Shown here: in pieces, positions 55,249 to 64,000 of the stretch
Position numbering within the stretch: the stretch's first letter is position 1
Layout of the letters: each line of letters opens with the position of its first letter
NCBI GenBank assembly: GCA_002255905.1
Contig: NKIN01000004.1
Span: 310,001-374,000 of the forward strand
Length of the DNA: 64,000 nucleotides
Source: Burkholderiales bacterium PBB1
Lineage (GTDB): Bacteria > Pseudomonadota > Gammaproteobacteria > Burkholderiales > Burkholderiaceae_C
Reading direction: 5' to 3'
Made by a program: the position numbers and the translations under genes
The notes under the pieces: generated by a model
Databases searched by the model: none
Seen by the model: the letters and a program-made list of their open reading frames with translations, nothing else
Told to the model about the DNA's origin: nothing

Positions 55249-56355
55249 ATGAACACCCACACCCACGACCTCACCCCCTGGCAGCACAGCCACGTGTTCG
55301 ACAGCGGCAATCGCCGGGGCGAGGTGCGCACCCGCGCCGTGCTGGCAGTGACCGTCATCACCATGGTGGCCGAGATCGTGGCGGGCTGGCTGACCGGCTC
55401 GATGGCGCTGCTGGCCGATGGCTGGCACATGGGCACGCATGCACTGGCGCTGGGCGTGGCCACGGTGGCCTATGCACTGGCACGGCGCCACTCGCGCGAC
55501 AACCGCTACGCCTTCGGCACGTGGAAGATCGAGGTGCTGGGCGGTTTTGCCAGCGCACTGGTGCTGGCGATCGTGGCGGCGGGCATCGCCTTCGAATCGT
55601 CTCTGCGGCTGTGGCATGGCACGCCGATCGACGCTGCCGCGGCGTTGTGGGTGGCTTGCATCGGTCTGGCGGTCAATCTGGTGTCGGCCTGGCTGCTGCA
55701 CGGTGCCGATGACGCGCCGCACGACCATGATCACGGCCTTGCCGCGCACGGTCATGCGCACGGACAGTCACACGGCCAGGCGCATGACCACGCACATGAT
55801 CATTCCCACGGTCATGCACATCACGACCACCATGATCACCACGGCGCGATCCCTGCGCACACCGATCACCCCATCGCCACTGCCGACGGCGGCCACGACC
55901 TGAACCTGCGGGCTGCCTATGTGCATGTGCTGGCCGACGCACTGACCTCGGTGCTGGCCATCCTCGCCCTGGCCGCGGCCTTGTGGCTGGGTTGGCAGTG
56001 GCTCGACCCCCTGGTCGGCGTGCTGGGCGCGGTGGTCATCGGCGCATGGTCCGTGGGTCTGCTGCGTCAGACGTCAGCGGTGCTGCTTGATCGTGAAATG
56101 GACCACCCGCTGGTCGAGCAGATCCGCTCCGCGATCGAGTCCGACGGCGACGCCCGGGTGGCCGATCTGCATCTGTGGCGTGTGGGCCGCCAGCAGTACG
56201 CAGCCATCGCCAGCATCGTCGCCGATGCGCCTTTGCCAACGGCCGACTACCGTGCCCGTCTGGCGATCTACCCGGCGCTGGTGCACCTCTCGTTGGAGGT
56301 CAATCGCTGCCCGCACGCGCCTCAGGCGCCAGCGGTGTTCAACGCCTCCCACTGA
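55249..56355 (+). CDS. dmeF: Cation diffusion facilitator (DmeF-like)
   Basis: 368 residues with six predicted membrane helices. The transport-site motif is MALLADGWHMGTHALAL and a second one is YVHVLADALTSVLAI (D/H pairs). Between helices IV and V lies a long histidine-rich loop (about 155-210) with many His-Asp/His-Gly repeats, as in Co/Ni exporters of the DmeF type. It exports divalent metals against protons. The ion is inferred. The gene lies between the minus-strand pepP and murU-like genes; its 3' end overlaps murU by 34 bp. Confidence 0.85.
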   Translation: MNTHTHDLTPWQHSHVFDSGNRRGEVRTRAVLAVTVITMVAEIVAGWLTGSMALLADGWHMGTHALALGVATVAYALARRHSRDNRYAFGTWKIEVLGGFASALVLAIVAAGIAFESSLRLWHGTPIDAAAALWVACIGLAVNLVSAWLLHGADDAPHDHDHGLAAHGHAHGQSHGQAHDHAHDHSHGHAHHDHHDHHGAIPAHTDHPIATADGGHDLNLRAAYVHVLADALTSVLAILALAAALWLGWQWLDPLVGVLGAVVIGAWSVGLLRQTSAVLLDREMDHPLVEQIRSAIESDGDARVADLHLWRVGRQQYAAIASIVADAPLPTADYRARLAIYPALVHLSLEVNRCPHAPQAPAVFNASH

Positions 56356-57044
56356 GCCGGCGTGCCGACGTTCTCCCACGGTCCCCGGTAGATCTCGGCC
56401 GTCACCCGCTGCGCCCGCATTGCCTCGAACAGCAGGGGCCCGAGCGCACACCGCGTGCCCGGTGCAATGCCGTCGAACAGCGCCGCGCGGCACAGCGCGA
56501 TGTTCGCGTAGGTCCAGCGCTGGCCGTCGGGTCCTGCGCCATCGGGCAGACCCAGGCCGTCAGCGGCGAGTCCGAAATCTCCCTGCGGGTGGTACGGCGG
56601 ATTGGGCACCAGCCACAGGTGGGCGAGCCGGTCGCTGGCAGCAAAGCGCTGCGCCTGGGTGGCATCAAAGCGGAACTCGGGGACAAAAATGTCGCCCGAC
56701 ACCACCCAGAAGCACCCTGCATCCGGCGCCGGACTCGCTCCGCACAGCAGCGGCAGTGCGGTCGCGATGCCCCCGGCCGTCTCGAGCGCGCCGCCGTGGT
56801 CGCGGCCTTCCTGCGAGTAATGCAGCGACACGCCGAAACGCGAGCCATCGCCCAGCGTGTCGACGATCTGTTCCTCCAACCACGCGGTGTTGACAACCAC
56901 CTCACGGATGCCGTCCCGCGCCAGCGCATGGAGATGCCATTCGATCAGCGGCTTGCCGCGCACCGGCAGCAGCGGCTTCGGGGTGACGTCCGTCAACGGA
57001 CGCATGCGTTCGCCGCGGCCCGCCGCCAACACGATGGCTTTCAC
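56322..57044 (-). CDS. murU: MurU-like nucleotidyltransferase
   Basis: 240 residues from a GTG at 57044 (VKAIVLAAGRGERMRPLTD). The sugar-nucleotidyltransferase signature is followed by TPKPLLPVRGKPLIEW and VVSGDIFV (metal Asp), the pattern of MurU, which makes UDP-MurNAc from MurNAc-1-P in cell-wall recycling. The partner kinase gene amgK, usually adjacent, is absent; tkt lies upstream, divergent. An in-frame ATG at 57107 adds 21 unlikely residues. A different nucleotide-sugar product is possible. Confidence 0.78.
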   Translation of the reverse strand: MKAIVLAAGRGERMRPLTDVTPKPLLPVRGKPLIEWHLHALARDGIREVVVNTAWLEEQIVDTLGDGSRFGVSLHYSQEGRDHGGALETAGGIATALPLLCGASPAPDAGCFWVVSGDIFVPEFRFDATQAQRFAASDRLAHLWLVPNPPYHPQGDFGLAADGLGLPDGAGPDGQRWTYANIALCRAALFDGIAPGTRCALGPLLFEAMRAQRVTAEIYRGPWENVGTPAQWEALNTAGA

Positions 57045-57120
57045 AGCGGACCGCTCGAAGGGCGGCTGTCGAGGACAGCGATCGGTGTGGGGCGCGGCAT
57101 CGGGCAAATTATCGAGGCCT

Positions 57121-57133
57121 CCTAGAATCTAGG
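57121..57133 (+). promoter_or_regulatory. Palindrome overlapping the tkt -10 box
   Basis: CCTAGAATCTAGG has perfect 6-bp arms around one base and contains TAGAAT (57123-57128), a plausible -10 for tkt with a leader of about 30 nt before the ATG at 57165. A regulator bound here would block the promoter. Confidence 0.4.
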
Positions 57134-57164
57134 GTTTCTATCGACCGCCACCTCAGGGATCCGC

Positions 57165-60240
<3,076 letters not shown>

Positions 60241-60270
60241 GGCGCGCCAGTGCCCTGTCTGCCGTGGCGA

Positions 60271-60915
60271 TCAGCGCGCGGTGCAGGGCGTGAAGCTGCG
60301 GCCGATCACGCTGGCCGGCAGCGCTTCCAGCACCGCCACCTCGGCAGGGGTGGCATCGACGCGCAAGTGATGCTGCGGCGCCGAGGGGGCGCTGGCAGCG
60401 TCTGACGCCATCTGTACCCACCGGCGGGCGATGCGGCGGGTTTTCGCATTGGCGGCCAGGGCGGTTTCCGCCGCAGCGAGCGCGGTACCGCTGAACGGCC
60501 CGGCTTCCAGGCAGCGCGTGCCGGGTGGGGGCGGGGGTGGTGGCGCCAGGGTGGGCGTCGATGCCACGGCAGACGCTCCAGAAGCCGCTGCCGATGCCGC
60601 GATCGCCGCCGAGGCACTGACCTCGGCCGTCGCGGGTCCGGAGGCCGCCTCGGCACTGCTGGCGGCACTGGCCGCTTCGGGTCCGCTGGCGCTCAGGTCT
60701 GTCGCAGTCGCTGCAGAAGGGGTTGAGGCAGGCGTCGGGGCAGCGACCACCGGTCTCAGCAGTTGCACGGCTTCGGGGTGCACCTGGCGCGACAACCGCT
60801 CGGGCTCGCGCTGACCGCCTGCAGCGCCGCCATCGGCATTCCCCAGCCCGCCCTGCGACCAGACGAAGAAGACCAGGTTGGCCAGCAGCAAGGCCAGCAG
60901 CAGGCCTCTCAGCAT
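60271..60915 (-). CDS. SPOR-like membrane-anchored hypothetical protein
   Basis: 214 residues. One N-terminal membrane segment (about 3-20: RGLLLALLLANLVFFVWSQGG) is followed by a long Ala/Ser/Pro-rich linker (about 50-130, ending in a run of prolines) and a C-terminal domain with CLEAGPFSG and LPASVIGRSFTPC that looks like a diverged SPOR domain. SPOR domains bind denuded glycan at the septum. The two cysteines may form a disulfide. It starts 4 bp after the birA stop and is cotranscribed with it. Confidence 0.68.
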   Translation of the reverse strand: MLRGLLLALLLANLVFFVWSQGGLGNADGGAAGGQREPERLSRQVHPEAVQLLRPVVAAPTPASTPSAATATDLSASGPEAASAASSAEAASGPATAEVSASAAIAASAAASGASAVASTPTLAPPPPPPPGTRCLEAGPFSGTALAAAETALAANAKTRRIARRWVQMASDAASAPSAPQHHLRVDATPAEVAVLEALPASVIGRSFTPCTAR

Positions 60916-60919
60916 GGTG

Positions 60920-61921
60920 TCAGCGAGCCCCTGCGGCAGGTCGCAGCCGAACGCTGACCTCGCCCGACATCACCTCGCGCAGTCCGTCGCCCGGCACGCG
61001 CACGCGCAGCGCCCCCGTGTTGGACACGCCTTCGGCGACGCCTTCGATGCCCGTTGCCGTGCGGATCAGCGCTTCGGAGCCCACCACACCGGCAGCACCC
61101 GCCTGCACGGCCCGGCCGCGCAGCACATCACGCGCCGCGAAGCGATCGGCGAAGCCGGCGAAACCCTCGCGCCCGAAGCGCTGCAGTGCGTCGACCAGCG
61201 GCACGACAACGCGCGCCAGGACCTGCGGTGCGCTGGCGTCGGGATCGATCTCCTGCAGACAGGCAAAGCCGCTGCTGGCCTGTGCGTGGGCCAAGGACAG
61301 GGGCAGCACGTTCAGCCCGATCCCGACCACCGCCAACCGCATGTCGCCGGCCGGCACGGTCTCGATCAGCAAGCCGCCGAGCTTGCGCCCTTCGGCGCTT
61401 GCGCCACCGGCGGGCATCAGCCACAGGTCATTCGGCCACTTGATGCCGATCCAGGGAGTCGTCGCAGCCGCCGTGTTCGATGCGTAGCCTGCGCATCCTG
61501 CCGGGTCGAGGGCATCGGCCAGCGCCACCCCGACCGCCAGCGAGAAGCCAGACCAATCGACCGGTGACAGGGGCATCGCCAGTGAGAAGGTCAGCGAAGC
61601 CCCCGCTTCGGACTGCCAGACCCGGCCGTGCCGGCCGCGGCCCTGCGTCTGGTGCTCGGCCACCAGCAGGCAGGGCTGGTGGTCCGCCGTGCGCCGCCCG
61701 AATGCCTGGCTTTCGGTGCTGCGGCGCACCTGAGCGAGGTCACCCTCGAACGACAGCCGGGTCGCGACCCGGGCCCGTTCGAGCAGTGCCGAATTGGTCG
61801 AGGCGATCTCGGAGACCACCTCGATGCTCAGGTTTGGCAGGCGGGGCGCCAGTTGGTGATACAGCTGCTCCACATTCCAGTTCAGACCTTGATCGGCGGT
61901 GAGCGACGCAGAGGAGTTCAT
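60920..61921 (-). CDS. birA: Biotin-[acetyl-CoA-carboxylase] ligase
   Basis: 333 residues. The catalytic GRGRHGRVWQSEAGASLTFS biotinyl-AMP loop and IKWPNDLWL (Lys) are typical. Only about 35 residues precede the catalytic domain, so the E. coli-type winged-helix repressor domain is missing; this is a ligase without DNA-binding regulation. The ATG at 61921 overlaps the SET gene stop (ATGA). The usual downstream coaX gene is not present. Confidence 0.9.
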   Translation of the reverse strand: MNSSASLTADQGLNWNVEQLYHQLAPRLPNLSIEVVSEIASTNSALLERARVATRLSFEGDLAQVRRSTESQAFGRRTADHQPCLLVAEHQTQGRGRHGRVWQSEAGASLTFSLAMPLSPVDWSGFSLAVGVALADALDPAGCAGYASNTAAATTPWIGIKWPNDLWLMPAGGASAEGRKLGGLLIETVPAGDMRLAVVGIGLNVLPLSLAHAQASSGFACLQEIDPDASAPQVLARVVVPLVDALQRFGREGFAGFADRFAARDVLRGRAVQAGAAGVVGSEALIRTATGIEGVAEGVSNTGALRVRVPGDGLREVMSGEVSVRLRPAAGAR

Positions 61922-62424
61922 CGTGATTTCGGTGCCAGCATGGTGCCGCGACAGGAGGGGCTGCCGCAACGGCAGGCGTATTGCTTCTTCAATTTCGCCG
62001 TCTGGCGCTCGTCGAGCACCAGACCGTAGTCGTAGAACAGTTCGTCGCCCGGTTGCAGATCGCGCAGCGCCCGGATGAACACCCGTCCGTCGGTTTCATC
62101 GGCCTGGCAGTTGGGCTCGCAGGCATGGTTGATCCAGCGCGAACTGTTGCCCCCGACCTTGGCATCGATCACCAGACCGCCTTCTAGGCTGAAGTAGAAG
62201 GTATGGTTGGGGTCGTCCGGATCGTGTGGGTGGCGGCGCAGGGCCTCGGGCCAGTCGATGACCTCGCCGGTGTATTCGATGATCTGCTCGTCGCGGGCGA
62301 TCGGTGCGACCGCGAACACGCCTCGACCATGCACGCTGCTGCGCCGTACCTGGATGCGCCGTTTCGATGTGTGGGGGGGGCTGTTTCGCACCGTCACTTG
62401 CGTCGTCGACTTCTTTGGGTACAT
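61918..62424 (-). CDS. SET-domain protein (putative lysine methyltransferase)
   Basis: 168 residues. A basic N-terminus (1-24) precedes the SET domain: SSVHGRGVFAVAPIARDEQIIEYTGEVID, WINHACEPNC (the knot-forming NHxCxPNC), and LFYDYGL. A post-SET cysteine motif CRCGSPSCRG ends it. All SAM-binding and catalytic elements look intact. Its protein substrate in bacteria is unknown; ribosomal or chromatin proteins are only guesses. It is translationally coupled to birA by a 4-bp overlap and divergent from topB. Confidence 0.85.
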   Translation of the reverse strand: MYPKKSTTQVTVRNSPPHTSKRRIQVRRSSVHGRGVFAVAPIARDEQIIEYTGEVIDWPEALRRHPHDPDDPNHTFYFSLEGGLVIDAKVGGNSSRWINHACEPNCQADETDGRVFIRALRDLQPGDELFYDYGLVLDERQTAKLKKQYACRCGSPSCRGTMLAPKSR

Positions 62425-62551
62425 TGAAATTGTGGGCGTGCGCCCGTGCGTGTGTGCGCGCGAGACGGTGAATTGTAGAGAGGCGCACGTTGCGCATCGA
62501 GCCGGTGTCGATCAACCCCACGGCACCCTTCCAGCGTTCTGACCAGAAAAC

Positions 62552-64000
62552 ATGACCAAGACTTTGATCATTGCCGAGAAGCCCAGCGTCGCACAGGACA
62601 TCGTGCGCGCGCTCACCCCTGTGGCTGGCAAGTTCGACAAGCAAGCCGATCATTTCGAGAACGACCGCTATGTCGTCACCTCGGCGGTGGGCCACCTGGT
62701 GGAGATCAAGGCGCCGGAGGAGTTCGACGTCAAGCGAGGCAAGTGGAGCTTCAACAACCTGCCGGTGATCCCGCCGCACTTCGACCTGGCGCCGATCGAC
62801 AAGGCCAAGTCGCGGCTGCAGGCCGTCGTCAAGCTGGTCAAGCGCAAAGATGTGACGGCACTGATCAACGCCTGCGATGCGGGTCGTGAAGGTGAGCTGA
62901 TCTTCCGGCTGATCGTGCAGTACGCCGGCAGCGAGAAGAAGCCGATCGACAAGCCCATCCAGCGCTTGTGGCTGCAGAGCATGACGCCGCAGGCGATCCG
63001 CGACGGCTTCGATCGGCTGCGCGGCGACACCGAGATGCAGGGCCTGTCGGATGCGGCACGCAGCCGCAGCGAGGCCGACTGGCTGGTCGGCATCAACGGC
63101 ACCCGCGCCATGACCGCGTTCAATTCGCGCGACGGCGGCTTCTTCCTGACCACGGTGGGCCGGGTGCAGACGCCGACGCTCAGCGTGGTGGTCGAGCGCG
63201 AGGAGAAGATCCGCAAGCACGTGTCGAGGCCGTACTGGGAAATCAAGGCCACCTTTGCGGCCGCGGCGGGCGAGTACGACGGCAAGTGGTTCGACCCGAA
63301 GTGGAAGAAGAACCCCGACGATCCCGAGCTGCGCAACGACCGCGTCTGGAGCGAGGCCGACGCGCAGGCCATCGCGCAGGCCGTGCGCGGCCAGCCCGCC
63401 AGCGTCACCGAAGAGGCCAAGCCGAGCTCACAAAGCGCGCCCGGCCTGTACGACCTGACCACCTTGCAGCGCGAGGCCAACTCGCGCTTCGGCTTCAGCG
63501 CCAAGACGACGCTGTCGATCGCGCAGGCGCTGTACGAGAAGCACAAGGTGCTGACTTACCCGCGTACCGACAGCAAGGCGCTGCCCGAGGACTACCTCCC
63601 GGTGGTCAAGGACACGATGGCGATGCTGGCCGACGAGGACCTGCCCGGACCGCTGAGGGCCCTGTCAGGCCACGCGCGCAAGGCGCTGAACGACGGCTAT
63701 GTGAAGCCGAACAAGCGCATCTTCGACAACGCCAAGGTGTCCGACCACTTCGCCATCATTCCGACACTGCTGGCGCCGAAGAGCCTGACCGAGATCGAGG
63801 CCAAGCTCTACGACATGGTCGTCAAGCGCTTCCTCGCGGTGTTCTATCCGCCGGCCGAGTTCATGGTCACGACCCGCATCTCCACGGTCAAGGCCGCGGA
63901 CAAGGAGCTGAGCTTCCAGACCAACGGCAAGGTGATGGTCAAGCCGGGCTGGCTGGCGGTCTATGGCCGCGAAGCACAGGAAGACGATGCCAACCTGGTC
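62552..64000 (+). CDS. topB: DNA topoisomerase III, N-terminal part
   Basis: 483 codons are present; the gene runs off the right edge. The Toprim domain starts at residue 3 (LIIAEKPSVAQDI, catalytic Glu) with NACDAGREGELIF (DxD region), and the active-site Tyr336 is in VLTYPRTDS. It decatenates and relaxes negatively supercoiled DNA by nicking one strand. The C-terminal zinc or basic tail lies outside. The 127-bp gap to the divergent SET gene contains no clear promoter that I can support. Confidence 0.93.
   Translation, partial: MTKTLIIAEKPSVAQDIVRALTPVAGKFDKQADHFENDRYVVTSAVGHLVEIKAPEEFDVKRGKWSFNNLPVIPPHFDLAPIDKAKSRLQAVVKLVKRKDVTALINACDAGREGELIFRLIVQYAGSEKKPIDKPIQRLWLQSMTPQAIRDGFDRLRGDTEMQGLSDAARSRSEADWLVGINGTRAMTAFNSRDGGFFLTTVGRVQTPTLSVVVEREEKIRKHVSRPYWEIKATFAAAAGEYDGKWFDPKWKKNPDDPELRNDRVWSEADAQAIAQAVRGQPASVTEEAKPSSQSAPGLYDLTTLQREANSRFGFSAKTTLSIAQALYEKHKVLTYPRTDSKALPEDYLPVVKDTMAMLADEDLPGPLRALSGHARKALNDGYVKPNKRIFDNAKVSDHFAIIPTLLAPKSLTEIEAKLYDMVVKRFLAVFYPPAEFMVTTRISTVKAADKELSFQTNGKVMVKPGWLAVYGREAQEDDANLV

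Noticed and set aside
60435-60790. Simple-sequence repeat or recombination hotspot in the Ala/Pro-rich coding region
   Set aside because: Low-complexity linker of the SPOR-like protein; the repeats are irregular at DNA level.

Overview
The window is a high-GC bacterial chromosome segment that reads as Betaproteobacteria, order Burkholderiales, probably the Rubrivivax/Leptothrix/Methylibium side of the order. The placement is by inference from gene content and order: dacA-dat-ybeD-lipB-lipA, ilvE followed by a zf-CHCC protein, pepP next to a UbiH-type hydroxylase, a mannose-type EIIA/HPr/EI phosphorelay, a membrane-anchored di-heme cytochrome c5-like protein, and DUF1840, DUF3455 and DUF4197 proteins. 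Nearly all of it is core chromosome. There is no transposase, integrase, prophage or CRISPR array, and no gap over 300 bases without a gene.

Layout. 1-2.4 kb: end of recQ, then a two-gene Type II restriction-modification cassette of visibly lower GC. 2.4-6.5 kb: LpxR-like lipid A deacylase and uvrA. 6.5-11.9 kb: tRNA-Arg(CCG), di-heme cytochrome, DUF3455 protein, YheT-type hydrolase, NTF2-like protein, ECF sigma/anti-sigma pair. 11.8-18.2 kb (minus strand): PAS histidine kinase, zf-CHCC protein, ilvE, radA, arfB, thioesterase, alr. 18.3-27.2 kb (plus strand): lplT behind a small coupled leader ORF, EamA exporter, glutathione peroxidase, tyrB, two c-di-GMP turnover proteins, DUF1840 protein, histidine phosphatase. 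27.2-32.2 kb: ruvB and ruvA (minus) separated by a plus-strand copper cluster (DUF2946, TonB receptor, PCuAC). 32.3-36.4 kb: LuxR-type two-component system, phoH-ybeY. 36.5-41.3 kb: CorA transporter, hemB divergent from hemJ, VanZ protein, 2Fe-2S ferredoxin, hydrolase. 41.3-45.5 kb: dacA-like carboxypeptidase, dat, ybeD, lipB, lipA. 45.6-48.7 kb: TlpA-like redoxin, DUF4197 protein, a degenerate kinase-like protein, a lipoprotein. 48.8-52.4 kb: EIIA, HPr and EI genes with an olsB-like gene on the other strand between HPr and EI. 52.4-57 kb: UbiH-family hydroxylase, pepP, dmeF, murU-like. 57-64 kb: tkt-gap, then a SET-domain gene, birA and a SPOR-like gene, and the start of topB at the right edge.

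Physiology. The genes suggest an aerobic, heme-rich bacterium with copper acquisition and divalent metal efflux, remodelled outer-membrane lipids (LpxR, OlsB-like), c-di-GMP control and a PTS phosphorelay that probably regulates rather than transports.

The most interesting non-textbook signals are: (1) a perfect inverted repeat in the -35/-10 spacer of the methyltransferase promoter, where the enzyme carries an N-terminal winged-helix-like region; (2) a 17-codon leader ORF with a strong Shine-Dalgarno whose stop overlaps the lplT start; (3) about a dozen genes with a -10-like hexamer only 5-10 nt before the start codon, suggesting widespread leaderless or near-leaderless transcription; (4) a 15-bp hemB/hemJ divergent region that is nearly all one palindrome; and (5) operons that are usually contiguous interrupted by genes on the opposite strand (ruvA/ruvB, HPr/EI, murU/pepP).
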